A stretch of DNA of 24,120 bases from Carex sylvatica (taxonomy: Eukaryota; Streptophyta; Magnoliopsida; Poales; Cyperaceae): NCBI GenBank assembly GCA_964058845.1, contig CAXKVR010000801.1, positions 1 to 24,120 on the forward strand, in the 5' to 3' direction. The notes under the pieces are model-generated. The model searched no databases. It saw nothing but the letters and a program-made list of their open reading frames with translations, and was not told where the DNA came from. Position 1 is the first letter of the stretch, and each line of letters starts with the position of its first letter. Shown in pieces: positions 1 through 10,009 of this stretch. The position numbers and the translations under genes are program-made.

Positions 1-116
1 ATATGTTTCAGCACATATGTTAAAAAATTGTATTTCACTTTAGACCGGATTAATCTAATTTCTAATGGAATGTTTCAAATCTAAACTCAAAATTTGAGTT
101 ACTTCACAAGATTCTG
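1..116. other. Left flank, no feature
   Basis: Short AT-rich flank outside the first transposon. I see no coding potential or repeat boundary in it. Confidence 0.5.
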
Positions 117-124
117 ACTTGAAG
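117..124. repeat. Target-site duplication, left copy (Pack-MULE)
   Basis: ACTTGAAG directly precedes the left TIR. The same 8 bases in the same orientation follow the right TIR at 6536-6543. Confidence 0.75.
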
Positions 125-310
125 TTGTTTTTTTATTAATCGAAAATAAATAAATAAAATTTGTAGAACGAAATTGTTTTGATGAAAATTCGACACATAG
201 GTAGAACGGATTGTTTTAACTAGTTTCACGGAACGTGACATTTAAACCATCTCACTAATCAAACTCCGTCGCCCGTTTATTAATCAAATTAACTTAAAAA
301 AATCAAACGA
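125..310 (+). repeat. Left terminal inverted repeat of Pack-MULE
   Basis: It starts with a T-run and ATTAATCGAAAATAA. Read in reverse complement, the right end gives ATTAATCAAAAATAA after a T-run. Similarity continues with small gaps through CCGTCGCCCG (right: CAATCGCCCG) and AATCAAATTAACT. Confidence 0.8.
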
Positions 311-479
311 CAGTATAGAGTATAGATTGCACCATGTATGGATTTAATTTAATAAAATGCTCTCAAGAAACACATATATGGATTTAATAAATATGTAAGA
401 GTTTGTCTATAGTGCAGCAAATTTATTTTGACTACAGTATAGTAATTCATTTAATTTTAAATCTGATCTTTAATTTGTT

Positions 480-720
480 TAGGGTAAAACTGTCTTTTTC
501 TCCCACTTGAAAAGGTAAACTCCGTAAAACAAGAAATCAGAATTACGACGCGTATCTAATCAGAGTCAGAGATTATGAATTAAACGAAAGAAATTCGCAT
601 GACTCCGCCGGTTTTGCTCTTACTCCGACGATCTCCACCTCCTAAATGCACTCTCTATCTCTTGTTCTCCATAAACCCTAACCCCTAACTTCTCCTAACC
701 GAGTTTCTTACCATGTAAGT
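480..720 (+). promoter_or_regulatory. Captured promoter/5' leader with telo-box
   Basis: This stretch is richer in C and pyrimidine than its surroundings and looks like the 5' end of a plant housekeeping gene. It contains the telo-box AAACCCTAA at 673-681, a motif known from promoters of plant translation and growth genes. A short frame, ATG at 599 to TAA at 686, encodes 29 residues beginning MTPPVLLLLRRSPPP. Its basic, leucine-rich start resembles the front of an organelle-targeting peptide but ends at once. The donor gene is not recognised. It sits inside the Pack-MULE on the opposite strand to the SECA2/VPS33 cargo. Confidence 0.4.
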
Positions 721-1181
721 TTGAAGGAGTTTGAAAAGCTTTACCATGTAAGTTTCTGGTGCGTACATGTATCTTCTCAGTGTTTGGTCACTTTATTTCA
801 TATGTTATTGTCCATAAACAAGGAGGAACAAAGCTACCAACAAAGCAAAATAACTAAATTAGATTGATTGGTACCAAAATTTTGCCTTGTACTGGACAGA
901 ACTACAATTTTTTTGAAAATATGCCGTACTGAATTATTTATGTATGCTTTTCTATGACTGGATATTTTTCCTCTTCAGAGCTATGCATCCTTGCTTACTT
1001 GAGACCCTTAAGAATATGATACTCGTTGCATTAATTTAGGAACTGGCAGTCTATTTGTCTGATTAAGTTTTTATTTGGAATTTTGGTAAGGGGAATAAAT
1101 TATCATGTTCTCATTATTTGAGATTTTTATCAAATGTTGTCGACGTGGGACTCATAGTCAGAGACATCGAAAAAGGAGGTT

Positions 1182-1272
1182 ATGCAAGACAGCCTCGTCG
1201 TGTCCATTGTTCACCACATACTAGCTGTTATCATTCTCTGTGCCATTCTTCTCTGGTTTTTCTCTTATCCTG
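1182..1272 (+). pseudogene. Possible captured exon, single membrane segment, unknown gene
   Basis: The ATG at 1182 follows GC-balanced leader-like sequence that stands out from the AT-rich surroundings. It opens 30 codons starting MQDSLVVSIVHHILAVI, then a strongly hydrophobic stretch ending WFFSYP. This reads as one membrane-spanning helix over about residues 5-27. At 1273 the frame meets GTATGG, a plausible splice donor, and past it the reading frame is AT-rich and unconvincing. I do not recognise the family. It may belong to the same captured plus-strand gene as the promoter-like block at 480-720 and the tail at 2581-2746, but no homology links them. Confidence 0.3.
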
Positions 1273-2580
1273 GTATGGTTATTAAAATCTTTGATTTTGA
1301 TTATTCAATACTAGACTTAAATAATTTTGTTTCGATGACAACATTTGCTCCAGTAATGTGCCATTTAGAACATAAAAGAATACTTAACTGTAATTTCACA
1401 CCTTCAAAGCAAGGTTGGCAGCTTTACTTTTTTTTTTCTACTTGCTTGTTTATTTTTATTAGATGGTAGCTACATACTGATTTAATAAGTTTCTATTTAT
1501 ATCGTATCGATTTCTTTTTTGTTGAATCGCTAATTGGTTCAATTAATTGTGTATTGATTGATTCTTTTTGTTGGATTATCGAGGTGCAGTTTAAATATCC
1601 TTATTCATTAATATCCTGCCAAATAAAAAACTTTGTGTAGGTACCTTACTAGCACTGCTATTAGCAGTTAGGTCTGGTATCTTCTTGTATTTGTTGGAAA
1701 GAATAAATACAATTGTACAGCCAAGATTTTATCAATTGCATTTGTTGGGTTTAATATTACCATCAATCATAGTACAAATGTTTGTTTTAGTATGTGTTTT
1801 GATTGTTTTAGTAGGTGTTCTGATTGTTTTCGCTCACTTTGATTGTATTTTTTTTGTTGCACTAACAGATGAACATAATCAAGTTGGTTCAATGCCTGGA
1901 CTATTGCAAAATTGCAAAAAATGAAAAGATGAATCTAGTGACAAGGCGACGGTACTTTTGTAAATTTTATAGTGACAAGATGATTCTTGAATAATAAGGA
2001 ATTATATAAGTTTGTTAATTCCTTAGATATGATTGTATTATAGTAGTTTTAACCATATAATATGCATTTTGGTCATTATCTTATCGATTTTATGGATATT
2101 CTTTTTGTTTTGCACATATCTATGTACAATCTTTTCTCTTATTATGATCTATCTGGTGAATGATTCAGATTCACTATTATTTGGATTTGAAAAAATAGAG
2201 ATAAGTATCTATAGCACGGACCGATCTGCGCTTTGCAAAGTATTATAGCCTCATTCTCATTTACATCTAGATCCAAAAGTGATAAGACTGAATTGTTTAA
2301 ATTTCAATACACGGATTGTAGAGTCGACCTTCAAATCGCTCCAACAAAGTTCATATGTAACATATTTGAGTGATAACTAATTAACTACTAATATTTTTTG
2401 AAAGAGCAGGGTTCAGAAAGATATAAAATGTGTAATTCAAGCACATTTTAATTTTTAATCCAAGACATGAAGCACATTTGAAATGATGTGTGTACACTAT
2501 TATTGACAAGGATGGTTAGAAGAGCACTACTAAACTATTTATTTCGTGAGTGCTATTTTTTATTGTTATTTTGCCTTGAG
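1273..2580. other. AT-rich non-coding stretch in Pack-MULE
   Basis: T-rich, intron-like sequence. Around 1790-1835 there is a small tandem duplication of about 22 bp (TGTGTTTTGATTGTTTTAGT type). The open frames here (for example 1685-1924 and 2033-2248) are low-complexity hydrophobic strings that follow base composition, and I do not call them genes. Confidence 0.5.
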
Positions 2581-2746
2581 GACTGTTAGCTCTCATTGTC
2601 AATTACCACCCACGACTCCACAACTACAAAGAGATACAACAACAAAAGAAAAGAAAAATGACTCTCAGTCAAGAACTGCACAAATGGAGACCAATGTACA
2701 TAGTAATGTAGAATTAGAAGATGATAATTTCTTCCTGAATTGTTAA
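2581..2746 (+). pseudogene. Possible captured 3' exon, unknown hydrophilic tail
   Basis: After a possible splice acceptor (CCTTGAG, ending 2580) there is an open frame to a TAA at 2744. It encodes a hydrophilic, Thr/Gln/Lys-rich then acidic tail (motifs QLPPTTPQLQRD, TTTKEKKNDSQS, NVELEDDNFF). The composition looks like a real disordered protein tail more than random AT-rich DNA, but I recognise no family. It is convergent with the SECA2 fragment that ends at 2828. It may equally be chance. Confidence 0.2.
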
Positions 2747-2827
2747 GTATGCAGTCATTTAAAATTGAACAAAAATTTACAATACACAAGGTGATAGTAC
2801 AGTAATTACAGACCTAAAATTAGTAAA

Positions 2828-4140
2828 CTATGATGTAAATATTTCTTCAGATACTACATTATTCGACCAAAAATGAATTAAGGATTCAATAGTCAATCTT
2901 TTGGTTGCACTAAGCATAGATATGAAAAATCGACACCTGTCTATCTTGTACTCTTCAAGAGGGTTCTGTGCCCGAAGCTCCCTACAATTACCTAAAGCAA
3001 AAAAAAAAAGCGATTTATCTTTTGTTCTTTATAAATAAAACATAAATTAAAATAATGAATGCCATTGCAATGAACAGTATTGGATAGGAATTATTGCTGA
3101 GCTAATTAAGCCGATTTATATTTATCAAGTGGTCCTCTAGAAATGGTCAGCGATTTGACAATTACCTATTTCTATCTTAAAACAAAAAAATAGATCATTT
3201 TGTCGGAATCCAAAAGAAAAAGAATGAAAAGAACAGACAGTTCACAAAAGAGAAAACCACAACATTTACATATTTGCAGAAGAACATCAAGTATATGAAA
3301 TTTTAAAAAAAGTATGATCGATATGCCAAATTAATAAAGTTTAACCTCCCAGTAATGATCGAGACATTTAAGGGGTGTGTCTGTTATATTTTAGTATTTC
3401 GAAGGGTTATTCATCTTCTTATGACCACGAAATTAAATCAAATTTAGATTTCTCAAGTTAGTTATCAAGTAGCAATTCTCCTCCAATCCACACAAATTCC
3501 TCAAGAATAAATAATTCTTCAGTTTTCAGAGAATAAATATGTGCAGAGGATTAAAAGAACTTACTGCAAAAGCCTCTGAATAGGCAAATCCTGACGTATA
3601 TTTGGTAAATTTGTTGGTAACTGGCATCTTGAACATCTTTAAAAGAAATTAAAAGAACATATAACCTTTTTTCTGGGTTGAGCTGATAAGAACATATAAA
3701 TAATAAACAACCATCACAATTTGAGAACTGAAATCAATTCATGATTTTTGTAAGCTTTCTTTTCCTTAATCATCACACATCCACATAATAAAAAAAAGAA
3801 AAGAAATTAAGTATTTCTACAATTGTAGGATATGACTTACCTCATTAATAATACATGCCTTGCCATCTCTAACAATGTATTGAACATCACGTCTGTATAA
3901 CTTCTTGGCTTTTACTGCATTTGTGACAAACCTATATCAAGTCCCAGAGAGATATACAAGCAAAAGAAATAAAAATAAGGGCAAAAGAATCTAAAAACAA
4001 GAGATGAATATCACAATTATAATAGACACCTTGCCCATGGATCATTTTCATCCCACAAATCATTTTTCCTAGAATCATCTCAGCCAGAGCAACTCCCTCC
4101 TCTGTCAAATCTACTAAGTGCCGCTTCAGATAAACATTGT
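2828..4140 (-). pseudogene. SECA2: Broken SECA2 copy (chloroplast SecA2-type translocase), four exon pieces
   Basis: Four minus-strand pieces match plant SECA2, the ATPase of the second chloroplast Sec system. Piece 1 (about 4123-4030) reads RHLVDLTEEGVALAEM, then shifts frame into NDLWDENDPWAR. Piece 2 (3931-3841) reads FVTNAVKAKKLYRRDVQYIV and RDGKACIINE, joined to piece 1 through a phase-2 junction (GCAAG|GTGTCT to ATATAG|G). Piece 3 (3636-3565) reads MFKMPV, then PTNLPNIRQDLPIQ after a shift. Piece 4 (2981-2828) reads SFGH, NPLEEYKIDRCRFFISML and the C-terminus WSNNVVSEEIFTS with stop TAG. Splice sites survive (GTAAGT at 3564). Lesions: a 1-base loss before NDLW, an 8-base loss after MPV, a 2-base gain before AFA, and a 1-base loss in the Arg codon of SFGHRNP. 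The exons normally between pieces 2 and 3, and between 3 and 4, are missing, and so is the N-terminal ATP-binding (Walker) half. It cannot encode a working translocase. Confidence 0.87.
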
Positions 4141-4507
4141 AATGTTGTGACAAAAATAAAGGTGTGTCAGATGATTCTAAGAATAGAAGGTAAAAAACCT
4201 AGTCCGTAATCAAATACACTATTATTGTTATTATTGTCTCAGATATAAGCTCATGTTCTAATTTTTATTGTGCCAAGAAGCTGATGTGCAGATGAAATTG
4301 AGAAAACAAGAGAGAAAAAAAAGAGGAACTACGTACTGATAAGCCAATTTGAACTTGACTCATTAACAATCTAGTAGACACGAGAGCTTTATCAAGAATG
4401 ATCATTTATCAACAAAGTAAATTTTTCAATAAAGAACAATGGCTTTGCAAAAGTTTCCAATCAACAAAAGATTGCAGAGGAGATTGAATGGAGAAAGAGC
4501 TTGGTAC

Positions 4508-4560
4508 CTGATTGCGTTGAAATTAAGGGGAGCATTGTCGAGATTGGGGATCTGAGCCAT
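4508..4560 (-). pseudogene. VPS33: VPS33 first coding exon, captured
   Basis: ATG at 4560-4558 opens MAQIPNLDNAPLNFNAI, ending in AG before a GT donor (CAG|GTACC at 4507). This matches the N-terminus of plant VPS33, the Sec1/Munc18-type subunit of the HOPS/CORVET tethering complexes at the vacuole, whose family start MAQIPNLDNAP is distinctive. An in-frame upstream ATG (MCFKDL) lies 18 bases earlier; I prefer the inner ATG from the family start. No further VPS33 exon follows. The next recognisable exons downstream on this strand, about 385 bp away, are from SECA2. If the donor were spliced to the likely SECA2 acceptor near 4123, the frame would read ISGT and stop, giving a peptide of about 20 residues. 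The call rests on a short match recognised by eye. Confidence 0.72.
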
Positions 4561-4790
4561 TAGATCCTTGAAGCACATTTTGATCGCAGTCGCCGGCCGA
4601 ATGATCTTGCAGTGGCGTTAGTGTTGTGTTGTGATGTGGATTGGCAGGTGAATTTCTCTCCGTCATGCGTCGTCATTGAAACGGAGTGAAACCAGGGGGA
4701 GAATGTAGGGAAAGACGAAGAGGAATATTTTTGGTAAAGACTATTATACCCTTTTTCCGCTAACATTAGCGTACAATCTATGAAACGGAG
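4561..4790 (-). promoter_or_regulatory. Captured VPS33 5' leader and probable core promoter
   Basis: Upstream of the VPS33 ATG the minus strand is GC-richer (GCCGGCGACTGCGATC) and reads as a 5' leader. About 185 bp before the ATG is GGGTATAATAG (4741-4751, minus strand), a plausible TATA element. The sequence returns to AT-rich repeats beyond about 4790, suggesting that the capture included the promoter. A long minus-strand open frame here (4560-4766) is an accident of the leader's composition. Confidence 0.45.
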
Positions 4791-5130
4791 TGAAACCAGA
4801 GTTAAATTAATGATTTAATCTACACCGTTCCAAAAATAAAATAAACGATTAAGATTTAATTTAATTTTGCTGTACTAGAGCCAAAATCAGTTTACTGTAC
4901 CCAATATGTAAAAACACGTGTATGAAAGACAAAGCCAGTCTAAATTAAATTTATAAAGCTTGTTAATAAAGCCAATCTACATACCACATATACACGTGTA
5001 TGGATTTAATAAATTTAGGATTCTTATAATTGTTTCCACACCTCTATTTATTTATTTATCTCTACACGTAAGTTTTATAATTGTCTTGAGAATCACAAAA
5101 ACTCTGGTAGTATTTTTTTTTCTTAAGTAT
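4791..5130. other. AT-rich stretch, no gene
   Basis: Non-coding. It contains near-repeats of an ACACGTGTATGGATTTAATAA-like string (around 4995-5015), similar to sequence at about 372-390 near the left TIR, suggesting an internal subterminal repeat of the element. Confidence 0.4.
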
Positions 5131-5139
5131 TAATCTCCA

Positions 5140-6055
5140 TGCACGAAAGTATTTATATCTAAGAACGGAAGTATTTATACCTATAAGCTGAATAATTTTT
5201 ACATAAATAATTATATTTTCAACCATAATCTCAAACTACATTGGGGACCACACACGTTTTTAGAGGTGAGTTTTTTTTTCTTCATTCAATATTGTCCATA
5301 TTTCTAACGATTTATGAGAAATTTTGTAAATCTAAAACCATGAACGTCTTCTACGTAATTTTTCTTTCAAATGAGATCTATGATGACATATTTTTGGGTT
5401 CCTCGTCACACAAATATTTATACCTCGTTGTACAAGTATTTATACTTCTACTGGCAAGTACTTTTTACATATAATATTGGCTGACATCTGAAAGTATTAA
5501 TATCAAGTATTATAAGTATTTATACTTATGCATTTGAGTATTTTTACCTATATAGTCAACTAATTTTGCTAGAGAAAGATTAACACAGGAACGATTGGAG
5601 AATGTTGATGCGGAGATGCGAGGTCCCTACAGACCCTACTACTTCTTTCAAATGAGATCTATAATGACATACTTTCGGACTTGTCGTCACACAAATATTT
5701 ATACCTCATTGTACAAGTATTTATACTTATATTTGCAAGTACTTACATATAACACTGGCTGACATCTGAAAGTATTAATATCAAGTATTATAAGTATTTA
5801 TACTTATGCATTGGAGTATTTTTACCTATGTGGTCAACTAATTTTGTTATAGAAAGATTAACACAGGAACGGTTGGAGAATGTTGACGCAGAGATGCGAG
5901 GTCCCTACAGACCCTACTACTTCATTTGATGAAGGTTGGCGCAGAGACAATTGAGGGCTCAAAAAGGGGTGGTCATATCAAGTTACACATGCAGGTATTA
6001 ATATCTTATTTTGTAAGTATTAATTTTTTTATTTTAATATTTATATTTATGATGT
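5140..6055 (+). repeat. Dispersed AAGTATTTATAC minisatellite
   Basis: The motif AAGTATTTATAC and close variants (AAGTATTAATAT, GAGTATTTTTAC) recur many times from about 5146 to 6050, both outside and inside the 280-bp tandem units. They form the right inner part of the Pack-MULE. Confidence 0.7.
5363..5930 (+). repeat. Tandem duplication, period about 280 bp
   Basis: Two adjacent copies start at CTTTCAAATGAGATCTAT (5364) and CTTTCAAATGAGATCTAT (5645), a period of 281 bases. The second copy ends near ACCCTACTACTTC (5911-5923; first copy 5633-5645). Both hold GGCTGACATCTGAAAGTATT and GATGCGAGGTCCCTACAGAC, with a few substitutions and short indels. Confidence 0.9.
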
Positions 6056-6364
6056 TAACGCATGACAAATGTGACAACTGAAAAAGAGAACCATATAATT
6101 AGCGATGATCATAATACAATTTTTATTTAATAGAGGTGAGGAGATAAATTGAGGGATATATATGTGAAGATGATCATAATTATTCATAAATTTAATAAAC
6201 TACCACAAAAAATGAAGTCTATATCAAAATGAACAGATTAATAAATTTAATAAATTAAAAATATTTCGCTCCAGAGACGGTACAGTCTATACCGCCTTGA
6301 GTTTGATTTCTTTTTCCGATGGTCAGAAAAATGAAATTTACTGTTTAGACGGAATGGAATTGAT

Positions 6365-6535
6365 TGTTTTTAGTTTTTTAGTTAATTTGATTAGCGGGCG
6401 ATTGAGTTTGATTAGTGGAATAAGTTTAAATGTCACGTTTTGTGGGACGGATTAAATACATGTCGAATATTCGCCAAAACAGTTATGTTTTGTAATTTTT
6501 TTTTTTGGTTATTTTTGATTAATAAAAAAAAAAAA
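6365..6535 (-). repeat. Right terminal inverted repeat of Pack-MULE
   Basis: Inverted partner of 125-310. The arms share ACGTGACATTTAAAC, CACTAATCAAACTC and AATCAAATTAACT in the same order and at closely similar spacing. Confidence 0.8.
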
Positions 6536-6543
6536 ACTTGAAG
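6536..6543. repeat. Target-site duplication, right copy (Pack-MULE)
   Basis: ACTTGAAG directly follows the right TIR, identical to 117-124. Confidence 0.75.
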
Positions 6544-6565
6544 GAAAAAGGGGTGCAGAATTGCT

Positions 6566-6765
6566 TAGGTAAAATTTTTTATTTGCCACTCCAAAATTAA
6601 AAAATTAGTTATTTACCACCTCAAAACATAAAATTAGTTATTTGCCACTTCAAAATCATGAAATTAAGCAAATTGCCACAATTATATATATAATTCAGAT
6701 TTTTTATTTAAATTTTAAAAAAAAATAGTATATAATAAAATGTATTTTGATATTTTCAAAATCAT
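6566..6765 (+). repeat. Left terminal inverted repeat, second MULE-like element
   Basis: Contains three spaced repeats of a TTATTTGCCAC-type string. Pairs with the reverse complement of about 10010-10178. Confidence 0.65.
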
Positions 6766-6784
6766 TTTTCCATAGACCCCTTAA

Positions 6785-7012
6785 ATCAAATCAATTGGTG
6801 TCTCCAGTCTCTCACTCTCTCTAGTCTTCGATCAACTCTTCCCTTCCAGTCGATCCCCTTCCAAACGCACTCGCCAAAACCCTTTGTCATCTGCCCCTGT
6901 GAAAGAAAAGAGATATCACCGGTGAAAGAAAAGAGATATCGCCCAGCCACACCCTCTCCAGCACAACCCGCGCTCTCTCCGCGCCTCCACCCCACCGCGG
7001 ATCACTGATGTA
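6785..7012 (+). promoter_or_regulatory. GC-rich, pyrimidine-rich leader-like block
   Basis: This C/T-rich block resembles a plant 5' untranslated leader and may be a captured gene front. It includes two copies of GTGAAAGAAAAGAGATATC (6899-6917 and 6922-6940, period 23). The only ATG on the plus strand here (about 7009) reads three codons to a stop. Open frames across it on the minus strand are compositional. The donor gene is unidentified. Confidence 0.35.
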
Positions 7013-9890
7013 TAACTAGGCACAAATCAAGGCACATTTCCTAGTTGATTTCATTGGATTTTGGTCCCATGTTAATGTGTAAGTATACAATTTTAATTTT
7101 GTTCTAATAGAGAAATATGTGTAACTTCAATATCCAGTGGTTGGCTTGTCAATTTATTTCATTTGATTTGATCATTAATTGGATCAATAGTTAATTTTAT
7201 TAATTGGATCAACTACATTCATTTAGTTTCATTAATTAATTGGATCATTTTTTTCTAGCATAATTGTCAGAGATTGTCGTGCCAGTTGCTGTAATAGTGG
7301 TATGGTAATGTCATAGAGGGTTGCAATTTGTGTTTAGCAGCAATGAATGTGCCAGTCTATAGATGAGATGCATCAAATTGCGATAATATTCCATTCTCAA
7401 TAGTTAGTTTACTATACCATTCCATTGCTCCATATAATTTGCTAAGAAGTGGCTTATTTGTTGTGATCAGAATTCCTGACTGTTACATGTATTATTCACT
7501 AACTATTATTAATATTTTTTTTAGTTTTAAAAAAAAAATTGTAGCTACCAGCATTTTAAATTCGAAGAACTGAACTAAACTGAGTTGATTTATATTTTGT
7601 AGCTGTTAGGTTAATTCGAAGAACTGAACTAAACTGAGTTGATTTATATTTTGTAGTTTTTTTCAATTAAGTTATGCATCTTTTGAGTAAACCATTTTAA
7701 GTTGGTTTTTATGGATATTCTCTTGCAACTATTTTATGTGTATTATCTTTTGTTATTTCTTTTCAGGAAAATCTGACAATCAATGGCATGTTTGGAGAAT
7801 ATTCTTGATTTGAAGCTGCAGAATTTTTTTATTGAGTTTGAATATAGTTGGATGCTTGTATCAACTGGGGCAGTAAAAGTTAATATATGCATGTGGTTAT
7901 GATAATAGAGTTGTGCTATCAGATGTATGCTTATCAATGTAAACTGGGGTTGCTCCATCATTCTTTATTTTTTTTATTCAGATAATTAATTAAATTTGAA
8001 AGCCTTCGTTCGTTAGCTGATGTTGTAAATTTGTAATGAATTCTTTGTGGAATATAGAGAGTAATTTATTTTAATATTTTCTTTGATTGTTGTTAATATG
8101 TGGTTGTTTTCTTTAGGCATTGTTGAGGTATTGTTGTGGTAATGTTGAGGCAGATATATAACCGGCCACATCATGAAAAGATTGAAATAAACATAGCAAA
8201 GATTATTGCAACTATACTAATGCATACCACAAAACAAATTGAATATTATCCATGAAACTGGGCAAGCTGGAGAACAAGGTGGTCACCAGTGCATTATGTA
8301 AAAGTTGCAAAGAAGCCCTTCTAAAGTTTTCTTTTAACAGAACTAGCAAATGACACTTATTAGCTTAACCATGTATGCAAGACATCTATAATTTTATCAA
8401 CTTTTTGCAAAAAAAAGCAGAATAAAACAAAAAGATTAATTAATCTGACATATATCTTCATTAGGTCAATCTAAGTGAATATAATTGGATGCTTGTATCA
8501 AATCCAAGCACATACCAAAAGAGCACATTAGCATATATAACAAAAAAGAGCAATCTAAGTTCTATACAAAAAGAGAGCTCTATCTATCAAAAATACACAA
8601 GCAATTTGTAATATTTTCCTTGTTATTATTTATATCAACTTCATTCATTCAAGGGCTTCATAAGTTTTGTAGAAGATGGATGGTCATTTTCTTCATCTAC
8701 AATCATGTCTTGCATAGAAGTAACAAGACATAGCAGTAGATAATGCTCCTGAGCTCCAATAATTCTGAAATTTCATGAGACTAATAACAGTAGACTTTTC
8801 ATTGATTCAAAACTCAAAAAGTATTACATGTGCAAAGTTACATAAATAGATGAAAACTGGTTATATAAACTGCTTAGGACATAGCCTAACTAAAGTTACA
8901 TAAACTCTCAAGTTACACATAGCCCAACTAAAGTTAGACTTTTCCATTCAAGCTCATTTCGTATATAGTCAGGAGAATAAGAAGGGATGAATTTATAACT
9001 AAGATGCACACTAAATTGGATTGATTGTAGTCTAATTAGAGCTATTTTTCTATTGAATTAGGGTTTAATCAGACCAAACTTTAGCTGAAATAGGCTCTAA
9101 AGCACTATACCGTGTACCAGACAGGTACTGTACCAGTACCGACTACAAAATAGGTACTTGTCCATCTTATTCATACCTCCAAATCCGTTCCTAAAGCATC
9201 AATATTGGTGGAGAAACCTGCATTTCAAATGTACTAATAAATCAGTTTATATGAACTTTGAATTATTTAAACATAGACAATATGCTAGCTCCAGTATTTT
9301 CAGAAAAGAGAAGATACCATGAAGAGTTATTCAAAGTTTACTATGCATTAGATGATAAAAGTTATCAAATTTAAATTGTGATTGGTAGCATAGAAATTTA
9401 AATTCTTGTCAGATTAATTTAATTCATATTTTTTTTTATTAAGTTACCTATATTTGCACCTCCTTATTAACTCTGTAATGTATTAATTAATATGTAAAAT
9501 ACCTCAAAATGAGAAAAAGAGAAAATTTAATACTGGATTTTTGTAGGTAATTAACTAGCATGGTACCACAGAAATCTAATGTGTTTTTCTTTGTTTTCTC
9601 TATATGACAGAACATCCTGATATTTAATACACTGGACTTTACCACTGATGAAAATCGATATGCCTATTTGTGTCTCGGTGCTCAAAATTAATTGGATTTT
9701 ACCACCCATCTGTACCAACCTTAATAGAAAAGAAAAGATAAGAGATATCGGAGAACATTCTCCTAAAGTAGTAACAGTAATGATACATGCTAAAAAGAAA
9801 TCAAACATTCGGGTGTCATTACGAATATGTTAGAAAAGATAGGCACTGAAAATCTATTTTCAAAATTAACTAGACTTTACCACTGCTCAT
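7013..9890. other. Long AT-rich interior of second element, no gene recognised
   Basis: Intron-like sequence with no coding region I can support. A likely acceptor (TTTCTTTTCAG, ending 7767) is followed by only a few codons before stops. The string GAATATAGTTGGATGCTTGT (7840) recurs with one change at 8477. Short open frames (7743-7961 minus, 8485-8733 plus, 9551-9808 minus, 9648-9833 plus) resemble nothing I know. Confidence 0.5.
7561..7657 (+). repeat. 54-bp tandem duplication
   Basis: TTCGAAGAACTGAACTAAAC and the following bases through TTTTGTAG occur at 7561 and again at 7615. The shared part of about 42 bases is identical, so the duplication is recent. Confidence 0.9.
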
Positions 9891-9970
9891 GGTGCGTGGA
9901 GAAGAGACTGGCGGAGAAGGAACGGTGCGGAGGAGAGACAGGCGGGCGGAGGGAAAGTCGCCTGGTTACC
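9890..9970 (-). other. GC-rich subterminal block of second element
   Basis: A purine-rich, GC-rich stretch on the plus strand (C/T-rich on the minus strand) lies just inside the right TIR. It mirrors the block at 6785-7012 at the other end. I detect no coding sequence. Confidence 0.4.
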
Positions 9971-10009
9971 AAAATTAGGTTTGGGAACTTGGATTCAGTA
10001 TTTCACATA

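Larger units (their letters stand above)
125..6535. mobile_element. Pack-MULE (Mutator-like element carrying host gene pieces)
   Basis: A 6.4-kb element is bounded by long imperfect inverted repeats, 125-310 and 6365-6535. The flanking direct repeat ACTTGAAG at 117-124 and 6536-6543 abuts both ends exactly. Shared TIR landmarks include ATTAATC next to each end, then ATTCGACA, then ACGTGACATTTAAAC, then CACTAATCAAACTC, then AATCAAATTAACT, in the same order on both arms. Mutator elements normally make a 9-bp duplication; here 8 bp match, so the ninth base has probably diverged. No transposase motif is visible, so the element is non-autonomous. The cargo is host-derived: VPS33 exon 1 and SECA2 exons on the minus strand, and possible pieces of another gene on the plus strand. 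Captured introns show that genomic DNA was copied, not cDNA. An hAT origin is possible from the 8-bp duplication but does not fit TIRs this long. Confidence 0.8.

Noticed and set aside
1685..2248. Hydrophobic open frames suggesting membrane proteins
   Set aside because: They are T-rich low-complexity DNA, which always translates to Phe/Leu/Ile/Val, with no leader, splice context or motif.
4560..4766. Minus-strand 68-codon frame over the VPS33 leader
   Set aside because: It is in a different frame from the VPS33 exon start and runs through leader and promoter sequence. No known domain.
6786..6995. Minus-strand Gly/Arg-rich frame
   Set aside because: It is the shadow of a C/T-rich block. The Gly/Arg/Trp content comes from base composition and the 23-bp repeat.
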